The position numbers and the translations under genes were made by a program. A DNA stretch of 6,067 bases from an uncultured Erysipelotrichaceae bacterium (lineage in GTDB: Bacteria > Bacillota_I > Bacilli_A > RFN20 > CAG-826). The number at the start of each line of letters is the position of its first letter. The stretch's first letter is position 1. The notes under the pieces were generated by a model. It saw nothing but the letters and a program-made list of their open reading frames with translations, was not told the origin of the DNA and did no database searches. This document shows, one piece after another, positions 1-5,794 of the stretch. The stretch covers positions 1 through 6,067 of the forward strand of contig ONWJ01000029.1 in assembly GCA_900321535.1 (NCBI GenBank), in the 5' to 3' direction.

Positions 1-1
1 A

Positions 2-1267
2 AATAACTACATCAATCTATGGGTCTACTCCCAGTCGCACAATGCTGATCACATCACTTGGATGACGATGGCTAGCGCGGTTGTTGCCACGCTAACTACA
101 TTCTTCATCGGGGCCTTGTCCGATAAGCTTGGCAAAAGAAAAGTCTTCATCGCAGCCGGATATTCCATTTGGGGTGTCTTCGTGTTCCTTTTCGGCATTA
201 TGTCTTTTACCAACATGCAAAGCCTGGCGGGAGGAAACGCCACACAGGCGTTGCTACTAGTTGGCATTATGAACGTCATCGTCGATTGCCTTATGACCTT
301 CTTCGGCTCTACCGGAAATGACGCCGCATTTAACGCTTATGTAACCGACGTTACGAATCAAAAGAACCGCCCGCTTGTGGAATCCATCTTGTCGGTGATG
401 CCACTCATCTCACTTGCTCTAATGCTTCTATTCGGCGGCATTTTGGGTATCCCAAATCCTGAATTATCTCCCGAAAACGCTGCAAAACCCTGGTTAATTT
501 TCTTTTTAGTCACCGGAATCTTAACAACACTAGTCGGTATTGCTAGCTTCTTCCTCTTACCAAAAGACGAGATTCTCCCAAACCGTGAGCAAGGCTATTT
601 CAAGCACATGGTCGTTGGGTTTAGAATCAAGTCCATCAAAGAAAACCCAATCTTCTACATCGCCTTGCTCGCATTCTTATTCTTCAATATCGGCGTTGAT
701 TCCTTCATGCCATATATCATGGTTTATTTCCAGAATATGACTTCCTTTGGCAAGGACCACTTCCTATTAGGCATGGGTCTTATCATGGGTGTCGCTTCTA
801 TCACCGTCATCGTCATTGGAGCCTTGCTTGATAAGATCGGAAAGATCAAAGTATTGATTCCATCCGTTATCTTCATGGCAGCTGGTGCAATGTGGCTCTT
901 CTTCGTTGGAGATACCTTTGCCTTGCTTATCATCGGCGGCATCTTGCTGATGGTTGGCTACTTAGTGGGCACTACCGCTTTAGGGGCGGAGATCAGAGAT
1001 TTAACACCAAAAGGCGATGTCGGCGCGTATCAATCGGTTCGTATGGTGTTCGTCGTCATGCTTCCAATGGTTATCGGCAGCAACCTCTCCTCGGCCGTAT
1101 TCCAGTCTGGTGAGAAAATCAACGACTTCGGCCAGCCAGAAAAAGCGCCTGACCACTTCATGTTCTTGGTCACTGCTATTGCTGTTGTCTTAAGTTTGGC
1201 CCCAATCATTTGGCTCATCATCGCAAAGAAAAAGAGCGCTCAAGCGAACGCTCCTAAGGAAGATTAA
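2..1267 (+). CDS. MFS permease, GPH/SLC45-like (5' end missing)
   Basis: This is a cytoplasmic-membrane secondary transporter of the major facilitator superfamily. The frame is open from base 2, so the first in-frame ATG (62) is internal and the true start lies left of the window. The visible 421 residues give about 11 hydrophobic helices. The first ends in GALSDKLGKRK (coded at 110-142), which matches MFS motif A between helices 2 and 3, so only the start and helix 1 are missing. A degenerate copy, GALLDKIGKIK, sits at 818-850 at the equivalent place in the second half. The stretch FGSTGNDAAFNAYVTDVT in helix 4 and the following loop resembles the sugar/cation symporter (GPH, SLC45-like) branch. 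The tail is short, lysine-rich and cytoplasmic. The substrate cannot be read from sequence; a sugar or glycoside is a family-based guess. The stop codon abuts the stop of the convergent lipoprotein gene, and no T-run terminator for this strand is visible. Confidence 0.9.
   Translation, partial: NNYINLWVYSQSHNADHITWMTMASAVVATLTTFFIGALSDKLGKRKVFIAAGYSIWGVFVFLFGIMSFTNMQSLAGGNATQALLLVGIMNVIVDCLMTFFGSTGNDAAFNAYVTDVTNQKNRPLVESILSVMPLISLALMLLFGGILGIPNPELSPENAAKPWLIFFLVTGILTTLVGIASFFLLPKDEILPNREQGYFKHMVVGFRIKSIKENPIFYIALLAFLFFNIGVDSFMPYIMVYFQNMTSFGKDHFLLGMGLIMGVASITVIVIGALLDKIGKIKVLIPSVIFMAAGAMWLFFVGDTFALLIIGGILLMVGYLVGTTALGAEIRDLTPKGDVGAYQSVRMVFVVMLPMVIGSNLSSAVFQSGEKINDFGQPEKAPDHFMFLVTAIAVVLSLAPIIWLIIAKKKSAQANAPKED
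1225..1253 (-). terminator. candidate intrinsic terminator of the lipoprotein gene, inside the MFS gene
   Basis: Read leftward, GAGCG (1253-1249) pairs with CGCTC (1238-1234) across a 10-base loop, and TTTTTCTTT follows at once (1233-1225). It begins 15 bases past the lipoprotein stop. The stem is only five pairs, so strength is uncertain. On the other strand the same bases encode the permease's lysine-rich tail. Confidence 0.5.
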
Positions 1268-3097
1268 TTAGAGGTTGTATCCGTATTTAACGGATTGCGC
1301 GTGATCTTTATCGATATAATTCCAGGTCTCCGAGAAATCACCGGATTGGATTTTCGCTTCCACTTCCGCTTGGGTGAATGGAATGAAGAGTTTCTCAAAT
1401 CCGATGTTTCTGCAATCGTTGACGATTCGGCTGCCGACGGTCTGCAAAGACGCTGGCAAGTAGATTTCCCCTAACGTGGCAAGACGGTCGAACGCGTAAT
1501 TTCCAATCGAAATCAGGTTGGTGTTGGTTCTGAAATCAAGGGTTGAGATATTCGTGCAGCCACGATACGCCGTGCCTTGAATATGAACGATCGTATTGGG
1601 GATTGCGATTTCATAGATCGTTTGAGCGACTTTCGAACCAGCAATGGCTTGAATCGCGGTCGCATTAAACGGTAGATGCGGGTAGTTCACATCGTTCGTG
1701 TATTCGATCATGTTCGGGGTGATGCGAAGGATGGAATCATCTTTCAGCGCATTGCCGCCATCTGCGATGCCAGCAAAGCAATATCCCTCATATCCGCGGT
1801 TGAAGATATATTTGAATGTCAAGTCAACCGGCGAGGCGTATTTTTCATCCATAACCGCGACAACCTTTTCGGTTTCTAACGCAACCGCTACAGGAACCAA
1901 AGAGATGTCACCGGTAATCAAAGTAGTCGGATCATAAATATTGGTCGTGCCAAGAATGCAGTATTGGCCCGTCCAAGAAAGAGATGCATCATCAAGCGTT
2001 GGAGAAGGAAGGACCGCAGGAGCGCCTTCATACGCCAAGACATCGTTTTTGATCGCGGTTCCGGTTTCGTTGTAAACGTGAACCGTGAATTGAGGCGCCT
2101 TCTTGCGATAGACAAGGATGACCTCGCAGTGGTAACGGACGCATTCTGGATCAACCACATCTAATTCGGGGTTGTATTCTTTTGCCTCTTCCGGGTAGTT
2201 ACCGATGCATTTGATGTAGGACCATTGAGCGGTTGGGATGAGTTCGTTTCCAGGTTTTGGAATCGGTTGGTCATACTCAACCGACTTCTCCGTCCAATCG
2301 ACAAGTACCGAGGAATCAGCCTCATTGATGGCCTTGTAACGGACAGTGTAAGAATGCTTCACAGGGTCAGCATATTTATATTCGAAGCGGGTTTTGCCGC
2401 GAATTTCAGTATTTTCAATGAAATTAACGTAGGGTGCACCGGTGACTTCGCTAGAGCGATCAACATCGTTAACGAAATAGGAAAGACCATTCAGAATTGA
2501 GGTTTGATAATACGGGTCGGCGAAATAAGAGACCGGGTCGGCGGTAATGCGATTGGCAAGATAATCTTCGTTGTCCAAAAGCGTTTTGCCATAAGGGACC
2601 GTGTAGAATTGAGTCTCTCCATTCAGACCAGAAATAGAGACGGAATAATTGATTGGCCTAGCTTCATAAATCGCGAACACCGCGCAGTCTGCTTTGATGG
2701 CGTCCATGTTGATTTCGGTGCCGTCATCATAGAAACCAGCCCATTTCTTGAACACCCATTCATGTCCTTCTGGGGCTTGGCGCTTGGAAGTCTTGTATTC
2801 GGTGTTTTTGGAATCACCATCAAGATAAGTGGGCTCCCCTGCTTTGTTATAAACAACGGTTGAGGTCGCTTCGCTTCCATCTCCACTAATCGAGATGGAT
2901 TCACGGAGGATATAGGAATGTCCAATCAAAGAAGCCTTGTTTTTATCGAGCTTTTTAGCAGCGAGATCTTCATCCACGCCAACGTAATCCGAGTAATACT
3001 CGACCTTATAAAAATCGTCGGTGTAGACTTTCAAAGAACAACTTGCAAGCAAGGTGCTTGCAGCCATAGTAAAACAAAAGGCCCTGAGTTTTCTCAT
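1268..3097 (-). CDS. surface lipoprotein with InlB-like modules and BspA-type leucine-rich repeats
   Basis: This is a predicted exported lipoprotein of 609 residues. The N-terminus has basic residues (MRKLR), a hydrophobic core and lipobox L17-A18-S19-C20, so Cys20 would be lipidated and the protein anchored on the outer face of the membrane. Residues about 75-405 look like several beta-rich modules of the InlB B-repeat/Listeria-Bacteroides type: a W-x-F-K-K-W stretch near 114-119, then segments starting near 148, 249 and 337, the last with YDPTTLITGDISL. Residues about 455-575 fit BspA-like LRR_5 repeats (IAIPNTIVHIQGTAYRGC, then ISIGNYAFDRLATLGEIYLP). Such proteins often act in adhesion or surface binding, but the ligand here is unknown. 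The start is supported by the signal peptide at the very N-terminus. The only Shine-Dalgarno-like bases are a distant AGGA, and the promoter predicts a leaderless message. The neighbouring permease is convergent, so no functional link is implied. Confidence 0.85.
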   Translation of the reverse strand: MRKLRAFCFTMAASTLLASCSLKVYTDDFYKVEYYSDYVGVDEDLAAKKLDKNKASLIGHSYILRESISISGDGSEATSTVVYNKAGEPTYLDGDSKNTEYKTSKRQAPEGHEWVFKKWAGFYDDGTEINMDAIKADCAVFAIYEARPINYSVSISGLNGETQFYTVPYGKTLLDNEDYLANRITADPVSYFADPYYQTSILNGLSYFVNDVDRSSEVTGAPYVNFIENTEIRGKTRFEYKYADPVKHSYTVRYKAINEADSSVLVDWTEKSVEYDQPIPKPGNELIPTAQWSYIKCIGNYPEEAKEYNPELDVVDPECVRYHCEVILVYRKKAPQFTVHVYNETGTAIKNDVLAYEGAPAVLPSPTLDDASLSWTGQYCILGTTNIYDPTTLITGDISLVPVAVALETEKVVAVMDEKYASPVDLTFKYIFNRGYEGYCFAGIADGGNALKDDSILRITPNMIEYTNDVNYPHLPFNATAIQAIAGSKVAQTIYEIAIPNTIVHIQGTAYRGCTNISTLDFRTNTNLISIGNYAFDRLATLGEIYLPASLQTVGSRIVNDCRNIGFEKLFIPFTQAEVEAKIQSGDFSETWNYIDKDHAQSVKYGYNL

Positions 3098-3103
3098 GGG
3101 TCT

Positions 3104-3132
3104 ATTATCCTATAACGAAAAAGATTATGCAA
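3104..3132 (-). promoter_or_regulatory. promoter of the lipoprotein gene, predicting a leaderless transcript
   Basis: On the minus strand TTGCAT (3132-3127, 3 of 6 matches to the -35 consensus), a 17-base spacer and GATAAT (3109-3104, 5 of 6 at -10) end six bases before the ATG. With standard spacing, +1 falls on the A of the start codon at 3097. Confidence 0.6.
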
Positions 3133-3139
3133 AACACAA

Positions 3140-3154
3140 TAGAGTAAAACTCTA
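3140..3154. promoter_or_regulatory. inverted repeat midway between divergent promoters, candidate operator
   Basis: TAGAGT-AAA-ACTCTA is a perfect 6-bp inverted repeat with a three-base centre. It sits between the two divergent -35 boxes, 7 bp from the lipoprotein one (3127-3132) and 3 bp from the membrane-protein one (3158-3163). No T-run follows on either strand, so it is not a terminator. The binding protein is unknown. Confidence 0.4.
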
Positions 3155-3157
3155 ATA

Positions 3158-3186
3158 TTGATGAAACGGGGGCAAGAGGGTATAGT
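3158..3186 (+). promoter_or_regulatory. sigma-A-type promoter of the small membrane protein gene
   Basis: TTGATG (3158-3163, 4 of 6), a 17-base spacer and TATAGT (3181-3186, 5 of 6) form a good promoter. The start would be near 3191-3194, giving a 15-18 base leader. Because the promoter overlaps the upstream in-frame TTG/ATG at 3158-3163, those cannot be the start codon of its transcript, which supports the ATG at 3209. Confidence 0.65.
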
Positions 3187-3208
3187 ATCCGTCGGTAGGT
3201 TTTTCACT

Positions 3209-3679
3209 ATGAATAATAAACGTTTCAAAATCATTCTTGGAATCGCCACAACCGTCATCGCCGTCGTTGCGATTATGTTCGGTTTTGCTAGTGCCTTTGG
3301 CGATTTCCGCAGTTATCCAGCCAGCCGTGGAACTATGTTCCAAGTTATGTTTGGCCATCAAGGCTATGAGAATGTTCCAGCCCTCATCGTTTCCTTCGTG
3401 TTCTTGATCGTGGCTGCCGTTTTCGCTTTGATCTCCTCTTTCCTTCCTGGAAAGCTCGGCTTGATTGGCTTCGGTCTCACCGCCCTCCTTTTGATCGCTG
3501 GTGGCGTGATCATCTTCTTCACCCCGAACCTCTTCGTTTCCGCTAATGCAGAGATCATCTCTGCCGAATCCTTAAAGGAAAACCCAATCACTGCTGGTTT
3601 AGGCGTCTATGGCATGGGCATCATCTCCATCGTCGGTGGCGTCGCTGCTGCTTATTGCGCCAGACTTTCCATCAAATAA
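3209..3679 (+). CDS. hypothetical four-helix membrane protein
   Basis: I do not recognise a family. The 156-residue product is strongly hydrophobic, with four likely transmembrane helices at about 6-30, 57-78, 82-104 and 128-151. The short basic N-terminus (NNKRFK) and the terminal RLSIK place both ends in the cytoplasm. That leaves two extracytoplasmic loops: about 31-56 (aromatic and glycine-rich, with FGDFRSYPASRG) and about 105-127 (acidic, with SANAEIISAESLKENP). No catalytic motif, cysteine pair or ATP site is visible. The ATG at 3209 was chosen over in-frame TTG 3158 and ATG 3161 because the promoter lies across those codons and TAGG (3196-3199) gives a modest ribosome binding site nine bases upstream. 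It is a single-gene unit with its own promoter and terminator, divergent from the lipoprotein. Confidence 0.8.
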   Translation: MNNKRFKIILGIATTVIAVVAIMFGFASAFGDFRSYPASRGTMFQVMFGHQGYENVPALIVSFVFLIVAAVFALISSFLPGKLGLIGFGLTALLLIAGGVIIFFTPNLFVSANAEIISAESLKENPITAGLGVYGMGIISIVGGVAAAYCARLSIK

Positions 3680-3696
3680 TCTTTGATTCAATCAAC

Positions 3697-3726
3697 AAAG
3701 CTTCCGCCTGTTCGGAAGCTTTTTTT
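3697..3726 (+). terminator. intrinsic terminator of the membrane protein gene
   Basis: AAAGCTTCCG (3697-3706) pairs perfectly with CGGAAGCTTT (3713-3722) around a six-base loop, and the T-run continues to 3726. It begins 18 bases after the stop codon. The A-run on the opposite side of the stem is short, so it mainly serves the rightward gene. Confidence 0.92.
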
Positions 3727-3732
3727 GTATGT

Positions 3733-3758
3733 AAAAAGCAGCCCGAAATTGAGCTGCT
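3733..3758 (-). terminator. intrinsic terminator of the CarD-family gene
   Basis: Read leftward, AGCAGCTC (3758-3751) pairs with GGGCTGCT (3744-3737), eight pairs including one U-G, around a six-base loop, and the T-run goes on to 3733. It starts 19 bases past the CarD stop codon. Confidence 0.85.
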
Positions 3759-3776
3759 GATCGATGAATCAATATC

Positions 3777-4265
3777 TTAGAATCCGTTCGTTTTGCGGAT
3801 GAATTCAGGCACTTCTTCAAACGGCATCTGAAGAGCGAGGGAGAGTTCGCCATAAACAATCGGAGTTGCGCGATTGACGAATTGGGCATCCATGGAATTG
3901 AGATGTCCATCCTTGGCTTTTCTTTGATAAGCACCTTCTAATAACGGGGCGAGCTCGCTAAGGTTGCCACGGGAAAGCGTCTGTTCATATAGTTGCTTGC
4001 GGAGCTTGGAGTCGGTGACATAAAGCTCTTTACGGATGTCAGGCCAGTTCTTTACTAGTCGGATCGCCTCATCTTTATCAAGAGGCTTGCGTAAGGATGC
4101 GGAGTTGTTGACAGGGACACGGACAATATTTCCTTTGTCGTCACCAAAAAGCGGTGAAAGGACGTAGTATTTGTTCCCGGAGTCGTCGCCAGGGAGGGTT
4201 GCGATGTCCCGAATCTTGCAGACACCGCAATGGAGGTGGAAAACGTACTCGTTGATTTCGAACAC
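3777..4265 (-). CDS. CarD-family transcriptional regulator
   Basis: CarD/CdnL proteins bind the RNA polymerase beta subunit through an N-terminal Tudor-like domain and stabilise the open promoter complex. The 162-residue product has the family's layout. Residues 2-55 hold the polymerase-interaction domain (FEINEYVFHLHCGVCKIRDI, then YYVLSPLF and VPVNN). Residues about 62-158 form the helical DNA-contacting domain, with DSKLRKQLYEQTLSRG and YGELSLALQMPFEEVPEFI typical of Firmicute members. The start is a GTG at 4265 behind a strong AAAGGAGAG. An in-frame extension to a TTG at 4346 has no ribosome site and would overlap the promoter and hypB terminator, so I rejected it. Two closely spaced cysteines (13 and 16) sit in HCGVC; a metal or redox role is not a known family trait. 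It lies downstream of hypB but appears to have its own promoter and terminator, consistent with a global rather than pathway-specific role. Confidence 0.92.
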   Translation of the reverse strand: MFEINEYVFHLHCGVCKIRDIATLPGDDSGNKYYVLSPLFGDDKGNIVRVPVNNSASLRKPLDKDEAIRLVKNWPDIRKELYVTDSKLRKQLYEQTLSRGNLSELAPLLEGAYQRKAKDGHLNSMDAQFVNRATPIVYGELSLALQMPFEEVPEFIRKTNGF

Positions 4266-4270
4266 CGCTT

Positions 4271-4279
4271 CTCTCCTTT
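4271..4279 (-). promoter_or_regulatory. ribosome binding site fixing the GTG start of the CarD-family gene
   Basis: AAAGGAGAG on the minus strand, with its AGGAG core seven bases from GTG at 4265-4263, decides the start. No comparable site precedes any other candidate codon. Confidence 0.85.
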
Positions 4280-4324
4280 CGCTATGGGGCTGACGCGTTA
4301 AAAACACGCCATCACTATGGGTTA

Positions 4325-4353
4325 AGTATAAACCAAAAAAAGCCAAGTTTCCA
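4325..4353 (-). promoter_or_regulatory. candidate promoter of the CarD-family gene
   Basis: On the minus strand TGGAAA (4353-4348, 4 of 6), a 17-base spacer and TATACT (4330-4325, 5 of 6) predict a start near 4318 and a leader of about 53 bases that carries the ribosome site. The -35 box is one arm of the hairpin that may terminate hypB. Confidence 0.5.
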
Positions 4354-4363
4354 GTTTGGAAAC
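4335..4363 (-). terminator. candidate hypB terminator overlapping the CarD promoter
   Basis: Read leftward, GTTTCCA (4363-4357) pairs perfectly with TGGAAAC (4353-4347) around AAC. Five bases then precede seven T's (4341-4335). A four-pair CCAA/TTGG fold directly before CTTTTTTT is an alternative. It starts 36 bases past the hypB stop. The palindrome could instead, or also, be a protein-binding site because it covers the CarD -35. Confidence 0.55.
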
Positions 4364-4399
4364 GGAAAAAAATACAAAAGTTTCCTAGTAGATAGGCTT

Positions 4400-5074
4400 T
4401 TATTCAGCCTTGTAGGTGTTAATGCGTTTCCTCAAATATTCGACCAATTCTGCAATTCCTTCATCCGTTTTGGCGGATACTGGGAAGAATTTGGCGTCAG
4501 GATTCAGCGCGAGAATTCTCTTGGATGCCTTTTCGACATCGAAGTCAAAAACAATGCGCGTATCCATCTTGGTGAAGACGAAGAAGTTGCCTTTGGTGAA
4601 CATCAAAGGATATTTGAGAGGCTTATCATCGCCTTCTGGGATCGAAAGGAGAACCATAGAAGCGGTCGCCCCGGTATCAAATTCAGCCGGGCAGACTAAG
4701 TTGCCAATGTTTTCAAGAATGATCAAATCCAAATCATCATAGCCAAGGGCTTCCACGCCTTCTGAGGTCATCTTCGCATCGAGATGACATTCCCCAGAGG
4801 TGTTGAGCTGAATCGTCTTCACTCCGGTGCTAGAAGCGATTTCCTTGCCATCGACATCCGCGTCCATGTCGGCTTCCATAACGCCGATGCGGAATTCGCC
4901 TTTGAGTCGATTGATGATGTTCTTTAACAAGGTGGTTTTGCCAGCGCCCGGGGAGGACATCACATTAAGAAGAAAGACCCCGTGCTGCTTTAATTCGCCA
5001 CGAAGCTTCTGCGCTCTCGCATCGTTATTGGCAAGAACGCTTTGTTTGATTTTGATTACTCTGATTTCACTCAT
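4400..5074 (-). CDS. hypB: HypB, nickel-metallochaperone GTPase
   Basis: HypB is a cytoplasmic SIMIBI-class GTPase that, with HypA, passes nickel to [NiFe]-hydrogenase and in some bacteria supports urease. The 224 residues carry the phosphate-binding loop SSPGAGKTT (40-48), the acidic switch stretch EADMDADVD (67-75), the metal-site pair Cys96-His97 in NTSGECHLDA, ENIGNLVCPAEFD (121-133) with the third ligand Cys128, and SIPEGDDKPLKYPLMF (144-159). The guanine-recognition motif NKxD reads TKMD (168-171). Helicobacter-type HypB, as I recall it, also departs from N here, with SKAD. There is no N-terminal CxxCGC motif and no histidine-rich run, so this version lacks the extra high-affinity nickel site or storage region some relatives have. 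AAAGGA (5086-5081), six bases before the ATG, sets the start. It lies 20 bp after the TetR gene and is probably cotranscribed with it. No hypA, hydrogenase or urease gene is in view, so its client is unknown. Confidence 0.95.
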   Translation of the reverse strand: MSEIRVIKIKQSVLANNDARAQKLRGELKQHGVFLLNVMSSPGAGKTTLLKNIINRLKGEFRIGVMEADMDADVDGKEIASSTGVKTIQLNTSGECHLDAKMTSEGVEALGYDDLDLIILENIGNLVCPAEFDTGATASMVLLSIPEGDDKPLKYPLMFTKGNFFVFTKMDTRIVFDFDVEKASKRILALNPDAKFFPVSAKTDEGIAELVEYLRKRINTYKAE

Positions 5075-5094
5075 ACGTTTTCCTTTTGCTTTGC

Positions 5095-5664
5095 TTATTG
5101 TACTGATGCATCGCCACTAAAGCGATGGAAAATATCTGCAACTTCAATTGGAGACGCTTGGCAATCTTTGGCAATCCAATCATCTAGCACCACGATAAAG
5201 GTCTCGGTGAATAGTTTCGTCTGGAGTTTTTCATCGATTCCTTCTTTATAAATGGTTTTGCTTTTCACGCAAGCTTCCATAAGAGGCTCTAATTTCCCTC
5301 TAAGCACTTGACGGAACATCGCTCCAGCCGAACCGCTGCTGATGCCTTTAATAAGAACCCTATCTTCTTGCACGTGAAAGAGGAAATGGGTGAGAAGGTG
5401 CTTGTATTCAAAGATAGAATAGCCTGAGAAATCATGCCCACTTTCTTTCTTCAGGTCAGGTGAAAGAACATGATGGAATAGTTCATCGCAAAGATCTTTG
5501 ATGACATCTTCTTTCTTATTGAAATGCGAATAGAAGGTAGAGCGAGAAACCTTAGAGCGTTCGAGGATGTCTCCTACCGTGATGGATTCGAAATCCTTAT
5601 CCGCTAATAAGTCAGCCATGGCGCTGAAGATTGCTTGCCTCGTTTTTATCTCTCGTTTGTCCAT
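5095..5664 (-). CDS. TetR/AcrR-family transcriptional regulator
   Basis: This is a predicted DNA-binding repressor of 189 residues, the usual family size. Residues 6-53 form the TetR helix-turn-helix domain: TRQAIFSAMADLLADKDFESI, then the turn and recognition helix in VGDILERSKVSRSTFYSHF. Residues 54-189 form the divergent ligand/dimer domain, so the effector cannot be read. The ATG at 5664 was chosen because the helix-turn-helix then begins about six residues in, as is normal. A longer frame reaching 5808 would add 48 lysine- and isoleucine-rich residues unlike the family and run across this gene's promoter and the start of the divergent permease. No Shine-Dalgarno precedes the ATG and the -10 box is six bases away, predicting a leaderless message. 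It likely heads an operon with hypB. A GTACA/TGTAC dyad upstream suggests autoregulation, possibly with control of the divergent FecCD gene. Confidence 0.93.
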   Translation of the reverse strand: MDKREIKTRQAIFSAMADLLADKDFESITVGDILERSKVSRSTFYSHFNKKEDVIKDLCDELFHHVLSPDLKKESGHDFSGYSIFEYKHLLTHFLFHVQEDRVLIKGISSGSAGAMFRQVLRGKLEPLMEACVKSKTIYKEGIDEKLQTKLFTETFIVVLDDWIAKDCQASPIEVADIFHRFSGDASVQ

Positions 5665-5670
5665 GGGGAC

Positions 5671-5679
5671 ATTATAGCA
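5671..5679 (-). promoter_or_regulatory. extended -10 promoter of tetR-hypB, predicting a leaderless transcript
   Basis: On the minus strand TGC-TATAAT (5679-5671) is a perfect extended -10 box. The -35 position (5699-5694, CTATTT) is poor, as is usual for extended -10 promoters. The hexamer ends six bases before the ATG, so +1 coincides with the start codon. Confidence 0.75.
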
Positions 5680-5682
5680 TCT

Positions 5683-5718
5683 TCGTACAATAAAAATAGA
5701 GTTATCGTACAAATGTAC
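5683..5718. promoter_or_regulatory. candidate TetR operator: dyad plus direct repeat
   Basis: TCGTACAA occurs at 5683-5690 and again at 5705-5712, 22 bp apart, about two helical turns. The second copy extends into an inverted repeat GTACA-AA-TGTAC (5707-5718). The first copy lies just upstream of the tetR -10 element and the second upstream of the -35 position, so occupancy would block tetR-hypB transcription. The permease promoter is about 60 bp further right. Confidence 0.5.
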
Positions 5719-5779
5719 TGGTTTTGTTCTGAAAATTTTGATTAATTGTATTATTTTGTCTTTTTTTATGCATACTGTT

Positions 5780-5788
5780 TGGTATAGT
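5780..5788 (+). promoter_or_regulatory. extended -10 promoter of the FecCD permease gene, predicting a leaderless transcript
   Basis: TGG-TATAGT (5780-5788) is an extended -10 box with five of six hexamer matches and a poor T-rich -35 region. It ends six bases before the ATG at 5795, so predicted +1 is the A of the start codon. ATAC/GTAT (5772-5775 and 5782-5785) forms a small dyad across the box, possibly an operator. Confidence 0.65.
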
Positions 5789-5794
5789 TTCATT

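Noticed and set aside
1279..1295. ATCCGT-ATTTA-ACGGAT stem just after the permease stop as its terminator
   Set aside because: The stem is perfect but short and no T-run follows on either strand, so there is no support for intrinsic termination.
2504..2863. 119-codon rightward frame opposite the lipoprotein gene
   Set aside because: It lies wholly antisense to a convincing exported protein, shows no domain features and has no promoter and ribosome site set; several other antisense frames in the same gene are similar shadows.
4266..4320. The 53-base CarD leader as a possible riboswitch or attenuator
   Set aside because: Only four-pair stems and a CCCATAG direct repeat are visible; the leader is too short and unstructured for a known riboswitch.
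4266..4346. In-frame N-terminal extension of the CarD-family protein to a TTG at 4346
   Set aside because: AAAGGAGAG lies directly before the GTG at 4265, the CarD domain starts there, and the extension overlaps the promoter and terminator hairpin.
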